Shown piece after piece: positions 34,079-42,258 of a stretch of 63,076 nucleotides of DNA. The first letter of the stretch is position 1; every line of letters starts with the position of its first letter. Position numbers and translations under genes: made by a program. Location: contig JAAXWC010000008.1 of assembly GCA_013335175.1 (NCBI GenBank), forward strand, positions 1 through 63,076. The letters are read 5' to 3'. The notes under the pieces were generated by a model. It searched no databases, was not told the DNA's origin, and was given only the letters and a program-made list of their open reading frames with translations. Source of the stretch: Candidatus Roizmanbacteria bacterium. Its GTDB lineage: Bacteria; Patescibacteriota; Microgenomatia; UBA1406; GWC2-37-13.

Positions 34079-35403
34079 ATTTTTTTAATATCTCCTCCCA
34101 GAGAACGAATTTTTGGAACTAAGTCTTCGTATCCACGCTCAACTACCGAAACTCCTTGTACCACGGACTCGCCCGTAGCAATCAGTGCAGCAGTTACCAG
34201 TGAAGCACCAGCTCGCAAATCGGAAATTTCTAGTACACCATTGTGCAGTTTTTGTTTGCCTTTAATTTTTATAGCCTGTTGGTAGATTTTATCCGGTTCA
34301 TAGTGAAAGTGATAAAAATCGGATGGATCGTCTACCGGAAGTTCTATAAAATCTATTTTTGCTCCCAATTTTTTAAGCTCAGATACATAGGCAAATCTAT
34401 TCTCAAACATGCGCTCATGAATATACGAAGAACCACGTGCCTGAGTCATGAGAATCGCCCAGTTGGGCTGCCAATCGGTCATGAATCCAGGGTGAGGCAC
34501 TGTTTCAATTGTACTAAAAGTCAGCTCTTTGTCAAAGTATACGCGCATTTCGTTTTCAGATACCCGTTCTACTCCTGCTCCAATCGCATCTAAATACGAA
34601 ATAAATGTTTCTAAATGCGCATAATTAACATCGCGAAGAAGAATATCTCCTTTTGTCGCAAGCGCCAGTGTTGCAAAGGTTACCGCTTCGTTTCTATCAG
34701 AACAAATCCGAAATGGTTTTGGAGCAACAAGCTTTTCTACTCCCTCTATTTCTATACTCGTCCCGTTTCTCTGAATCTTTGCGCCGCCCTCGTTTAAAAA
34801 AGCTATCAATTCATCAATTTCTGGTTCTAAAGCAGCGTTTTCAATCGTTACCATCCCCGTTGCTAACGCGCCCAGCATCACAAGAAGTTCTGTGCCGGTA
34901 TGCGATGGTTTGGGAAATGTATAAACTCCAGAAATTCCATCCGGTTTCATCTGCAATTGATAGTATCCACTCTCGTGAGAATACTCAGAAGAAACACCAA
35001 GAGATTCCATCCCTTCGATAATACGATCTATCGGACGCGCACCTAAGCGACAGCCGCCCGGGTTGGGAATATGGCATTTTGAGAAATGATGAAGTAACGG
35101 AGCAGCAAGCATAAACGATACACGTGTTTTCGATGCATGAAGCAAATCTATAGTGCTATTGTTCATGGTAGATGCATTGATATGAAGGGTATTTTTTTCG
35201 GTAAATGCAACTGTTACTCCAAGCGAAGTTAGAAGGTGAATAAGCTCTAAAACATCATTAATCCGCGGAACATTTTCCAGGATTACTTCTCCTTGAAACA
35301 GGAGTGCAGCTATCATTGCTTTCAGGGAGACGTTTTTCGCGCCAGAGAGTGTGACTTCTCCCCGTAGCGGTTTGCCACCACGAATAATATATGCGTCTTC
35401 CAT
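34075..35403 (-). CDS. murA: UDP-GlcNAc 1-carboxyvinyltransferase MurA
   Basis: This 442-residue MurA/EPSP-synthase-fold enzyme transfers enolpyruvate to UDP-GlcNAc. The N-terminus is YIIRGGKPLRGEVTLSGAKN (catalytic Lys-Asn pair). The reactive cysteine lies in NPGGCRLGARPID (about residues 114-126), so the enzyme is of the fosfomycin-sensitive Cys type by sequence. C-terminal landmarks are PGFMTDWQPNW and ISDLRAGASLVTAAL. A possible internal promoter (TATAAT at 35422-35417, 13 bases from the ATG) lies in the 32-base gap after murB. Confidence 0.96.
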   Translation of the reverse strand: MEDAYIIRGGKPLRGEVTLSGAKNVSLKAMIAALLFQGEVILENVPRINDVLELIHLLTSLGVTVAFTEKNTLHINASTMNNSTIDLLHASKTRVSFMLAAPLLHHFSKCHIPNPGGCRLGARPIDRIIEGMESLGVSSEYSHESGYYQLQMKPDGISGVYTFPKPSHTGTELLVMLGALATGMVTIENAALEPEIDELIAFLNEGGAKIQRNGTSIEIEGVEKLVAPKPFRICSDRNEAVTFATLALATKGDILLRDVNYAHLETFISYLDAIGAGVERVSENEMRVYFDKELTFSTIETVPHPGFMTDWQPNWAILMTQARGSSYIHERMFENRFAYVSELKKLGAKIDFIELPVDDPSDFYHFHYEPDKIYQQAIKIKGKQKLHNGVLEISDLRAGASLVTAALIATGESVVQGVSVVERGYEDLVPKIRSLGGDIKKI

Positions 35404-35435
35404 AAATAATGTTTCTATTATACAGTACCGCCTGT

Positions 35436-36347
35436 TTATTGGCGTGTAATCAACTGCACTTCTTCGTGTAGCTCCACACCAAACTGGTCCTTTACCTGTG
35501 TTTTGATACGTGCAAGAAGAGATTGTAATTCTTCTGGAGTGCCACCTCCCGTGTTGATAATAAAGTTGGCGTGAACATCAGAAACCTGAAATGCTCCAAC
35601 CTGAGTTCCTTTCAAATGAGCCTGATCTATCAGATATCCTGCTGAAGTGGTTGGTAGATTGAGTTTTTCCTGTTCTGCTTTACTAATATTCTGAAAAAAA
35701 CAGCCACAGGTTGAAACGCCGAATGGTTGCGTTTTCTTTCGATAAGCAAAGGCTGTCTCCGCTCGTTCTCTGAGCGTTGCTGGATCTGCCTTTCTGAAGC
35801 GAAACGTTGCATCTAGGAGCACCTCTTTTGTCTGTTGTAAAATACTGTAATCATATCGGAACTGAAAATATAAGCGATCAACTTTTTTGATCGATCCATC
35901 TTTGGTAAGCACCGTAGCTTCAATCAAAGAATCGCCCACATACGTCTCCGGGTGCATCCATTTGGAGTTCATATAAACTGCACCTCCTACGCTCCCGGGT
36001 AGACCTTTCTGGTATTCAAGTCCTGCCAATCCGTCGTTGCAGGTTTCCAGCACCAGTCGCGCCATAGGATACCCGCTCGAAACACGCAGATCGACGGTTG
36101 CATCTGTTTCCGCTATTTGTTCTTTCAGGTGAAATACATTTCGGATCACAAGCCCTTTGAGCGGACTCTGACAAACCGCAATGTTTGACCCTCCTCCCAG
36201 GATCAGAAAAGGAATCGCTTCATGATGTGCGTAGGAAACGGCTTCAACCAATTCCTCTTGCGAAAATACCTCAACAAACTGTTCTGCAACAGACTCTGTT
36301 TTCAAGGTAAAATACGGAGTAATTGTTTTATTGCGCTGAATGTTCAT
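35436..36347 (-). CDS. murB: UDP-N-acetylenolpyruvoylglucosamine reductase MurB
   Basis: This 303-residue FAD enzyme produces UDP-MurNAc. FAD-binding motifs are IPFLILGGGSNIAV (about residues 45-58) and GLAGLEYQKGLPGSVGGAVYMN. The C-terminal active-site region is STCGCFFQNI, then AGYLIDQAHLKGTQVGAFQVSDVHANFIIN. The catalytic-type serine of the usual GSxFKNP loop is here Cys (CGCFFQN), as in some type I/II variants. It lies 13 bases after murC in the operon. Confidence 0.94.
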   Translation of the reverse strand: MNIQRNKTITPYFTLKTESVAEQFVEVFSQEELVEAVSYAHHEAIPFLILGGGSNIAVCQSPLKGLVIRNVFHLKEQIAETDATVDLRVSSGYPMARLVLETCNDGLAGLEYQKGLPGSVGGAVYMNSKWMHPETYVGDSLIEATVLTKDGSIKKVDRLYFQFRYDYSILQQTKEVLLDATFRFRKADPATLRERAETAFAYRKKTQPFGVSTCGCFFQNISKAEQEKLNLPTTSAGYLIDQAHLKGTQVGAFQVSDVHANFIINTGGGTPEELQSLLARIKTQVKDQFGVELHEEVQLITRQ

Positions 36348-36360
36348 ATTTTGTTGGTAC

Positions 36361-37791
36361 TTATGTTTTTAATACTGGCTCCTGTGTTGTGCTCAACATT
36401 GCAACAATATCCTCTGATATCTGGTAAATACTTCCGGCGCCCATAGTAAAAATAACAGTGTTGGGTTTGAGTAGCGTGAGAACGCGCGGAATAAATTCCT
36501 CGCGATGTGCAAGTGCGGTAACATTTTGAATGCCGCGTTCTTTCGCTAGTAGTTCTAAGTCTGTGGCGCTAATCGGATACATTTCTGGATTTTCTCGTGC
36601 CGAGGGAAAAATGGGAGCGATAAAAGCAAAATCTGCCCTTGATAACGCAGTTACAAACTCGTTTTTAAGAGAAAAAGTTCGTGAATAGGTATGTGGTTCA
36701 AAACAGATGATAAGTTGGGACGTGGGAAATCGTTCGCGGGCTGCTTCGATAACTGCTTCAATTTCTGTCGGGTGGTGGGCATAGTCGTCGAATACACGCA
36801 TTGTTTGAACCTGACCAATACATTGGAATCGTCGCTCTGCTCCACGAAAATTACGAATTGCAGACCGGATGGCATCGGCGTCATACCCCAGTTCAAGAAG
36901 AGTTAAAATTACACCTGCTGTATTTGTTGCATTTTTTTCACCAAATAATTCTATTTGGAACGAACCGATTGGCTTTTTTTGGTAAAGCAACTCGAACGAT
37001 ATTTCTGTCTCAGAACTGTGAAATGAAGTTATGTGAAGGTCTGCCTCGTCAGAAAAACCATAGGTTTGATACGAAGATCGAGGGAATGTTTGAAGAATGT
37101 CGGAAAGCTCTTTATCGTCTGCTGAAGCGATAATATTCTTATTTTGCATAAATTTTTTAAACACTTCTTTTACCTGTTCAATATTTTTGTACACATCAGG
37201 ATGATCGTAATCTATGTTCGTTACTAAAACGTGTGTTGGGTGCAATGAAAGAAGCTTTGGGGTTGTATCCTGGGGGACATCTACCCCGTATTCATCTGCT
37301 TCAACAACAAAGTAATCTTTTTTTCCAAAATGAGATCCGTCCATTCCATTAAACCGAGGGACACCTACAAAATACGAGGGCTCCGCGTGAAGTTGACGCA
37401 ACGCGAATGCAAGCAATGCAGAGGTTGTTGATTTTCCATGACTGCCACATACAGCAACAGAGGTAGTAAATGACGGCATAATGCTGCCGATAAATTCTGC
37501 CTGATGCATTACCCGAATGCCACGGTTAGAAGCTTCCAGAACTAAACGATTCTTACTCCCCTGGTGGGCTGATGAATAGACAAGCATATCTACGTGTGCA
37601 GGAAGAGGCTCTTCAAAGGATTGTATCTGAGCAATTCCTTGCTTTTCGAGAAAACTGTCAGTGATGAAGTGTTCTTGGCTATCAGCCCCACCGACCTGCT
37701 TTCCCATTTGTTTACAAAATACAGCAAGTCCTGACATGCCGACGCCCTTAATCCCGTTAAAAAAAATACTACCTGCTTGATCCAGATTCAT
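36361..37791 (-). CDS. murC: UDP-MurNAc:L-alanine ligase MurC
   Basis: This 476-residue Mur ligase has the N-terminal GIKGVGMSGLAVFCKQMG Rossmann motif, the ATP loop AVCGSHGKSTTSALLA (about residue 112), and VVEADEYGVD. Later motifs are VTNIDYDHPDVYKN and DDYAHHPTEIEAVI. It adds L-Ala to UDP-MurNAc. It is the first gene of the 12-gene division and wall operon that ends at ftsZ, so its promoter probably drives most of the lipid II pathway and the divisome core. Confidence 0.96.
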   Translation of the reverse strand: MNLDQAGSIFFNGIKGVGMSGLAVFCKQMGKQVGGADSQEHFITDSFLEKQGIAQIQSFEEPLPAHVDMLVYSSAHQGSKNRLVLEASNRGIRVMHQAEFIGSIMPSFTTSVAVCGSHGKSTTSALLAFALRQLHAEPSYFVGVPRFNGMDGSHFGKKDYFVVEADEYGVDVPQDTTPKLLSLHPTHVLVTNIDYDHPDVYKNIEQVKEVFKKFMQNKNIIASADDKELSDILQTFPRSSYQTYGFSDEADLHITSFHSSETEISFELLYQKKPIGSFQIELFGEKNATNTAGVILTLLELGYDADAIRSAIRNFRGAERRFQCIGQVQTMRVFDDYAHHPTEIEAVIEAARERFPTSQLIICFEPHTYSRTFSLKNEFVTALSRADFAFIAPIFPSARENPEMYPISATDLELLAKERGIQNVTALAHREEFIPRVLTLLKPNTVIFTMGAGSIYQISEDIVAMLSTTQEPVLKT

Positions 37792-37799
37792 AGTTCTTA

Positions 37800-37808
37800 A
37801 TTATATCA
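37800..37808 (-). promoter_or_regulatory. Extended -10 promoter of the murC-to-ftsZ operon, leaderless type
   Basis: On the minus strand TGATATAAT is a perfect extended -10 box, eight bases upstream of the murC ATG (37791). No good -35 is seen. The predicted transcript begins about two bases before the ATG. Confidence 0.65.
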
Positions 37809-37844
37809 TCTTGAATAATATGTAGTCCTCATGCATCATATGGT

Positions 37845-37988
37845 ATGAAGAAAAAAATAATTTCAGGAGTTCGGCTCATACCCATAATTATTTGTATTAT
37901 CTTATTGGCACTCGTAATTGGTATCTATTCCCTTATTTGGCAATCTACCCCCGCCTACCCGAAACAAACCGTTCACCATAAAATCTAA
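37845..37988 (+). CDS. Possible 47-residue single-pass membrane peptide
   Basis: The frame starts ATG AAG AAA AAA. It encodes a basic start (MKKKIISGVR), one strongly hydrophobic helix (LIPIIICIILLALVIGIYSL), and a short outside tail. It is divergent from murC. A weak promoter (TTGAAT, 17 bases, CATCAT) puts transcription start at the ATG itself. The stop overlaps the convergent gene by four bases. The compositional pattern is that of a real small membrane protein, but no homologue is known to me. Confidence 0.45.
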   Translation: MKKKIISGVRLIPIIICIILLALVIGIYSLIWQSTPAYPKQTVHHKI

Positions 37989-39136
37989 AACCGTATTCGT
38001 GCTACAAAGGAATATCCATTTTGTGGTGCAAAACAAAACCCGGAAATCAAAAGATAATCGCCATCAACCACAATGCGTGGATTTCCAATCTGATCGTGGC
38101 CAAACGGCGTAATCAGGGGAATGTCTAACACCATAGCCTGCATATTTTTTTCAAAAAGATACGGGCGAAATGTAGAAAAATCTCCTTTATTCCACTGAGC
38201 TTCTCCTATCATCCAGTTTCCGACATTACATCGGGAGCCAATATTTCCCTCTATGCCAATATACCGCAACGTGCTGTTGATGTCATCGCGCAGCCAGGCA
38301 GCCACTTTTTTTCCGTTTAAAAGGATTGCCTCTCCCATCTGGTCTACTCCCTGGACGCACGCATGAAATGAGAGTTGAATAAGAGATTTTGAAAGTATCG
38401 GAGGATTGGTAAAAAAAATCGTTTTTTCAATTTCCGGTGTTCCTTCAAACTGAGAATACGGAAGAAAACGTTGGGGAGGAGTTATCTCCGTCGGAGAATT
38501 CGTAAGTACTTCGTTTATTGTTGGATAAAGTGACCCTTGTACCCATCGTGCAGGCTCATTTCCATATGGCTTTTTATCTGCCTCCCAAAAAACAAGTACA
38601 GCTCCATTTTTGAGCACCTTCAAATTTGCCTGGGATGCACTCGTTCCTGCCTCAAGTAATGTATGAGTGTATATCTCTCCCCCATTTGAACTGGTAAGAG
38701 CGTACACTTCACACCGTTGTCCATTGGAAGAAAGATCATGATGTCCAACCGAGATCATTCGAGCATCGATAAGCAGGTTTGCCTCTTCCGTTGATCGTAT
38801 GGCATCGGGCACTACGGCTGTAGAGATGCAGTCTATACGGTTCGATAGGCCATCAGTCCCCACAAATCCAGGATTTCGTATAAAGTACTCCTGAGCAGAC
38901 GAGGCGTCTGATAGAACGGGAAGATTGCCAATTCGAGACAATGCTTCAAGAAAACGAATATCTTGTGGATTTTTTTCTCGTTCTAAAAAATCAGAATACC
39001 GGTAAATGGGGTACTGGGGAGTATATTTTTCTCGTGTAGGACTTGCGCCCTCTAGTTGCACAGAAGCCGCTCCCAAGGTTAGTAGTTTTAAAAATTTCTG
39101 TCTCGATATGGTGTGAGTTTCGTGCAGGGTAGCCAT
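37985..39136 (-). CDS. Exported protein of unknown function with Tat-like leader
   Basis: This protein has 383 residues from ATG 39136, which is preceded by AGGTAGAG two bases before it, one of the few Shine-Dalgarno-like sites here. The N-terminus reads ISRQKFLKLLTLGAASV, a Tat-style signal with RQ instead of RR. The rest is beta-rich and soluble. It contains one Asp-box-like motif (TSSNGGEIYTH) and repeated DGD/GNPRI strands, so a sialidase-like propeller fold is possible but unproven. A promoter-like TTGCAA, 16 bases, TATACT lies upstream. I do not recognise the family. Confidence 0.65.
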   Translation of the reverse strand: MATLHETHTISRQKFLKLLTLGAASVQLEGASPTREKYTPQYPIYRYSDFLEREKNPQDIRFLEALSRIGNLPVLSDASSAQEYFIRNPGFVGTDGLSNRIDCISTAVVPDAIRSTEEANLLIDARMISVGHHDLSSNGQRCEVYALTSSNGGEIYTHTLLEAGTSASQANLKVLKNGAVLVFWEADKKPYGNEPARWVQGSLYPTINEVLTNSPTEITPPQRFLPYSQFEGTPEIEKTIFFTNPPILSKSLIQLSFHACVQGVDQMGEAILLNGKKVAAWLRDDINSTLRYIGIEGNIGSRCNVGNWMIGEAQWNKGDFSTFRPYLFEKNMQAMVLDIPLITPFGHDQIGNPRIVVDGDYLLISGFCFAPQNGYSFVARIRF

Positions 39137-39164
39137 GACTCTACCTGTGAAGTATAGTACGAAT

Positions 39165-39869
39165 TTATGGTTTTGCAAGATAGAAGAGCTGTGTCTCCCG
39201 ATCAAACTTTTCAATGGCATAGCGAAGCATTGTTCGTGGCATGGTACGATACTGTTTTTTCAGAAACTCCTCTTCTATTTTTTGATCCCTTTTGCCCAGT
39301 TCGCGTAACATCCACCCAACTGCCTTATGTATGAGATCGTGTTTATCTTGCAAAAGAAGTTCCGAAATCCGAAGGGTATCTTCATACTGACCACTGCGGA
39401 TAAATGTATAGGTAGCCAGTATTGCAATCCGTTTTTCCCATATATTTTCTGATTGAGCTAGTATGTAAAGGAGAGAATGGTCCTTCATAAGCAAATAATC
39501 ACCAACAATGTTTGGCGCAGATAAATCTACTAAGTCCCAGTTATTTACATAGGCAGTGTGTTTTAAATAGAAATCAAAAATATTTTTTTTTATGTGTTCG
39601 TCTGCTTTTTGATATTGCAATATAAGAATAAAAAGCGCGGTGAGACGATATTCGTGAATAGGGCTGATAAGAAGATGGTGAATATCTTCAAGTGTAATTG
39701 TTGAAAATAGTTTCGATACCTTTCGTTGTTCTGGTACGACAATTCCAAGAAAAATATCGCCTTCTCCATACTGCCCTTTGCCTGTTTTAAAAAATCGTTG
39801 TAAAACCTGAGCTTTTTCCGCATTTTTAAGTGCTTGAAGCGCGGTTTCTACATCGGTATACGAATTCAT
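39165..39869 (-). CDS. DNA alkylation repair protein, AlkD-like HEAT-repeat glycosylase
   Basis: This 234-residue protein starts at ATG 39869. Its AlkD-family landmarks are YGEGDIFLGIVVPEQRKVSK near the N-terminus, NNWDLVDLSAPNIVGDYL in the middle (the tryptophan and aspartates of the DNA-contacting groove), and KAVGWMLRELGKRD, then MPRTMLRYAIEKF at the C-terminus. AlkD excises N3- and N7-alkylated purines without base flipping. Several CPR genomes carry such genes. The ATG at 39875 lies only one base from a TACAAT box, so the second ATG is preferred. Confidence 0.88.
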   Translation of the reverse strand: MNSYTDVETALQALKNAEKAQVLQRFFKTGKGQYGEGDIFLGIVVPEQRKVSKLFSTITLEDIHHLLISPIHEYRLTALFILILQYQKADEHIKKNIFDFYLKHTAYVNNWDLVDLSAPNIVGDYLLMKDHSLLYILAQSENIWEKRIAILATYTFIRSGQYEDTLRISELLLQDKHDLIHKAVGWMLRELGKRDQKIEEEFLKKQYRTMPRTMLRYAIEKFDRETQLFYLAKP

Positions 39870-39876
39870 ATCCATG

Positions 39877-39885
39877 ATTGTACCA
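39877..39885 (-). promoter_or_regulatory. Extended -10 promoter of the alkD-like gene, leaderless type
   Basis: On the minus strand TGGTACAAT (TGn plus TACAAT, -10 at 39882-39877) ends seven bases before the ATG at 39869. No strong -35 is visible. Confidence 0.5.
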
Positions 39886-39966
39886 GGATTTTTATGTTCA
39901 AATGAGGTTTGGTAATTATTGAGGATAAAACAAAATCGTCTCTGTCAGTCTTGAATGCAATGCCGC

Positions 39967-39992
39967 GTCATTCCCGCGTACGCGAGGATGAC
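39967..39992. repeat. Dispersed hairpin repeat, GTCATTCC type
   Basis: GTCATTC...GGATGAC surrounds a CGCG-TA-CGCG core between two genes. It belongs by appearance to the same family as the elements at 57382, 57418 and 58619. Confidence 0.5.
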
Positions 39993-40053
39993 GTCGTTGA
40001 GCCATTTCTTTGGAAATTTCTGAATAACTAAATTACGAGATTTGATATTTATA

Positions 40054-40082
40054 TTGAAAAAACGCATACTATAAGCTAAAAT
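40054..40082 (+). promoter_or_regulatory. Promoter of the gene at 40089, leaderless type
   Basis: The -35 is TTGAAA (40054-40059), the spacer 17 bases, and the -10 TAAAAT (40077-40082). Six bases separate it from the ATG. Confidence 0.65.
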
Positions 40083-40088
40083 ACAGGC

Positions 40089-40745
40089 ATGTTTGAATTA
40101 GGTATGCAAATGATGTATGAATGGTATAAACAAAACCAGATAGAATCCGCTCGAACTGCCAAAGCTGTCAATACAGTAGTTTCGTTTTCTGCTAAGCCAC
40201 AGGATGTTCGGGCAAGTTATTTACCCTTACCATCAGTTACCGTTGTCCTCGATCAATTTGGACCAGGCACTATTCTCCGACTTACGGGAAAAACAGCGGA
40301 GGATAAAACGACTTGTGCCTGGTTTGTCACCGGGGAGAAGGATGAAACAGGCATTCCCCAGTTATTTATTATAATGCCACGTCTACGATCTAAAAACCAA
40401 ACTCCTGAACAAACTCCCGTTGATATTTCTGACAGATTGCACGGTCTGAACAAAGAAAATTTTAAAAAACAATGGAAAATACAACAAGTATATCCTTCAG
40501 CAAGAGAGTTTATGGTTGCAGATAGTTTTTCTAACTTTTTTGAACCAAATGAAAAGTACCCTTTCCCGATTGCAACTAGCTTAGATGTGATGATGAATGG
40601 TCAACTGAAACCGCCCAAACAGCCAATTGAAAATAAATTGCCTGAATCATTGCATCCCGCCTCCACAATTGAAGAGTTACCAGATCTTATTCCTGTCCCT
40701 GTTGATGAGGATACTCCCCGGAGCTCAGTTTTGTGTACTTCGTAG
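40089..40745 (+). CDS. Protein of unknown function, 218 residues
   Basis: It is not recognised. The N-terminal ~30 residues form a likely helix. Residues about 45-105 look like a small beta-domain (VTVVLDQFGPGTILRLTG, TTCAWFVTGEKDETGIPQLFIIMPRL). The C-terminal 45 residues are Pro- and acid-rich. There is no signal peptide or membrane segment, so it is likely cytosolic. It has its own well-formed promoter, which supports it being a real gene. Its last 59 bases overlap the convergent MazG-like gene. Confidence 0.65.
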   Translation: MFELGMQMMYEWYKQNQIESARTAKAVNTVVSFSAKPQDVRASYLPLPSVTVVLDQFGPGTILRLTGKTAEDKTTCAWFVTGEKDETGIPQLFIIMPRLRSKNQTPEQTPVDISDRLHGLNKENFKKQWKIQQVYPSAREFMVADSFSNFFEPNEKYPFPIATSLDVMMNGQLKPPKQPIENKLPESLHPASTIEELPDLIPVPVDEDTPRSSVLCTS

Positions 40746-41076
40746 CCGTACCTTTTGACTTTTCTACCGGGTAGTTCTGTTCTGCGATCTGAAGTTTATG
40801 TTTACTTGCTTGAACGAGATCTATACCAGCGGCATCTGCTAACAGCAGTAGATAGTGCAAAACGTCTGCCAGTTCATCAGAAAGCTCCTCGCGGTATGTC
40901 GTGTGTTTCAAGGCTTCTGAAATTTCATCATGATTTTTCCAAAGGAACAATTCCAATACCTCGCCTGCTTCAATAGACAACGCCTCTGCCAGGTCTTTTG
41001 GACGATGAAACTGTTTCCAGTCGCGTCTGTCTCGAAACGTTTTGATACGGGTAAGTAATTCTTGTAAATCTGACAT
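40687..41076 (-). CDS. MazG-like nucleotide pyrophosphohydrolase
   Basis: This 129-residue all-alpha NTP pyrophosphohydrolase has the EExxE-type metal site in ALSIEAGEVLELFLW (about residues 30-45) and the second ExxD site in ELSDELADVLHYLLLLAD (about 63-80). This is the pattern of single-domain dCTPase/RS21-C6 (MazG-like) enzymes. They hydrolyse unwanted or modified NTPs to NMP and pyrophosphate, a house-cleaning role. The gene lies 18 bases downstream of tspO. The 3' end overlaps the opposite-strand gene by 59 bases. Confidence 0.9.
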   Translation of the reverse strand: MSDLQELLTRIKTFRDRRDWKQFHRPKDLAEALSIEAGEVLELFLWKNHDEISEALKHTTYREELSDELADVLHYLLLLADAAGIDLVQASKHKLQIAEQNYPVEKSKGTATKYTKLSSGEYPHQQGQE

Positions 41077-41094
41077 AAGTGGACAACTTTAAAT

Positions 41095-41502
41095 TTATTT
41101 CCTTTTTCGGTTTATCCAGGTTACTGTTAGCTGAAGAAAGGTTGCGAATGAAACCCACGCTACATATGGTATCTGTGCATACGTAACCCAAGGTGCGTAG
41201 AGGTAGACCGCCTTCATTGCCCAAATGAGTGTAAATAGTACAACGAGGATATCAAGTGCGGCAAGGTAATTATTTCTGAGTTTAAACTGGATCGGCGCAA
41301 AGATCGCGTTTGAAAGAAGATTGAGGATAAAGGGAAGAATAACGATAAATTCTACTTTTCCCTGAAAGAACAAAAGGAACGTATATCCAAAACTAAGAGC
41401 AATGATCGCGTAAAGAACCGTCCACACGGGTGCAAAAATCCATCTCGGGGGTGCGAAAAAAGGCTTTTTTAACTTTCGATACCAAGAATATGCGTCTGAC
41501 AT
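41095..41502 (-). CDS. tspO: TspO/MBR family tryptophan-rich sensory protein
   Basis: This 135-residue protein has five membrane helices. TspO signatures are WYRKLKKPFFAPPRWIFAPVWTVLY at the N-terminus (positions about 6-30), a hydrophobic middle with PFILNLLSNAIFAPIQF, and the C-terminal YVAWVSFATFLQLTVTWIN. TspO proteins bind porphyrins and sterol-like ligands; the bacterial role is debated. A TATACT box six bases before the ATG suggests its own leaderless transcript, perhaps shared with the mazG-like gene. Confidence 0.92.
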   Translation of the reverse strand: MSDAYSWYRKLKKPFFAPPRWIFAPVWTVLYAIIALSFGYTFLLFFQGKVEFIVILPFILNLLSNAIFAPIQFKLRNNYLAALDILVVLFTLIWAMKAVYLYAPWVTYAQIPYVAWVSFATFLQLTVTWINRKRK

Positions 41503-41508
41503 AGAAAA

Positions 41509-41514
41509 AGTATA
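41509..41514 (-). promoter_or_regulatory. Possible -10 box of tspO, leaderless type
   Basis: TATACT on the minus strand ends six bases before the ATG at 41502. No convincing -35 is seen, so the call is weak by itself and rests on the repeated spacing pattern. Confidence 0.4.
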
Positions 41515-41519
41515 CTCCT

Positions 41520-42068
41520 TTATCTTTCTTTTTCCTGCTGTTCTTCTTCCCAGAACAATCCTACAACCTGCATAAGGTATTTAAGTTTATGAAAATCCCT
41601 CTGGGTTGTTTTATAGCGAGCTGCTAAATAACTACGATGCAACCAAGAAGTATGTTCCAAAGAGTTCTCTGACTTCAATTCCAACTTTAGCGTCTCAATA
41701 CTGGCACGAGAAGCCGTATACATCTTAAAAACAAAATTTGTTACTCGACTATCATTTCTCCAATCGAAACTGTCTATAGTCACTTGGGCAATTATATCTG
41801 GAAGCGTACCCTGTGTGAAAAGGTAATCAGAGTCTTCTTTCTGAGCAGAAATTTGCAATTCCTGCATATACACTTGAGACATTCTGAGAATCTCTTCCCC
41901 GGCAATAACCTCTGTTGTCCTTGAAAAATCAATAGCACCGGGCACCGCATAATAATGAAGATGGATTCTGTCAAATAATTCTTCAACACTACGAGATTTA
42001 CGACCTATTATATTTACTATTTCATCATTGAAAACCTGCGGACCAAATTCTTTCCCTTCTAAAGACAT
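41520..42068 (-). CDS. Protein of unknown function, 182 residues
   Basis: It is not recognised. It appears all-alpha and soluble, with regions like VNIIGRKSRSVEELFDRIHLHYY and a very charged C-terminus (WEEEQQEKER). There are no catalytic motifs or membrane segments. It has a well-formed promoter (TTGAAT, 17 bases, TAGAAT) six bases before its ATG, which supports a real gene. A long palindrome lies about 100 bases further upstream. It sits beside the type I restriction operon but on its own transcript. Confidence 0.6.
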   Translation of the reverse strand: MSLEGKEFGPQVFNDEIVNIIGRKSRSVEELFDRIHLHYYAVPGAIDFSRTTEVIAGEEILRMSQVYMQELQISAQKEDSDYLFTQGTLPDIIAQVTIDSFDWRNDSRVTNFVFKMYTASRASIETLKLELKSENSLEHTSWLHRSYLAARYKTTQRDFHKLKYLMQVVGLFWEEEQQEKER

Positions 42069-42074
42069 GTGCGC

Positions 42075-42103
42075 ATTCTAGCAAATCCCAATGCAATATT
42101 CAA
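42075..42103 (-). promoter_or_regulatory. Promoter of the gene at 42068, leaderless type
   Basis: The minus-strand -35 is TTGAAT (42103-42098), the spacer 17 bases, and the -10 TAGAAT (42080-42075). Six bases separate it from the ATG. Confidence 0.65.
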
Positions 42104-42168
42104 TACAGTCACTTCACCCCTCTCTATTTTCAATTATTCCTCCATGGTTTGTTTACATCTTTTTTTAA

Positions 42169-42199
42169 ATGTATACAAACTAGGCCAGTTTGTATACAT
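42169..42199. repeat. Perfect 13-base inverted repeat at the left end of the defence island
   Basis: ATGTATACAAACT, spacer AGGCC, AGTTTGTATACAT. It lies 60 bases past the hsdR stop. No T-run follows on either strand, so it is not an intrinsic terminator. It shares the half-site TATACAA/TTGTATA with the palindrome at 51078. Confidence 0.65.
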
Positions 42200-42258
42200 C
42201 TTGTCCACGATTTACTTGTAGATGAGAACTAACTCAAGTTAAGTTCCCATTTTAGTCA

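Noticed and set aside
42169-42199. Intrinsic terminator of the restriction operon
   Set aside because: The stem is AT-rich and is not followed by a T-run in the direction of hsdR transcription; an operator fits better.
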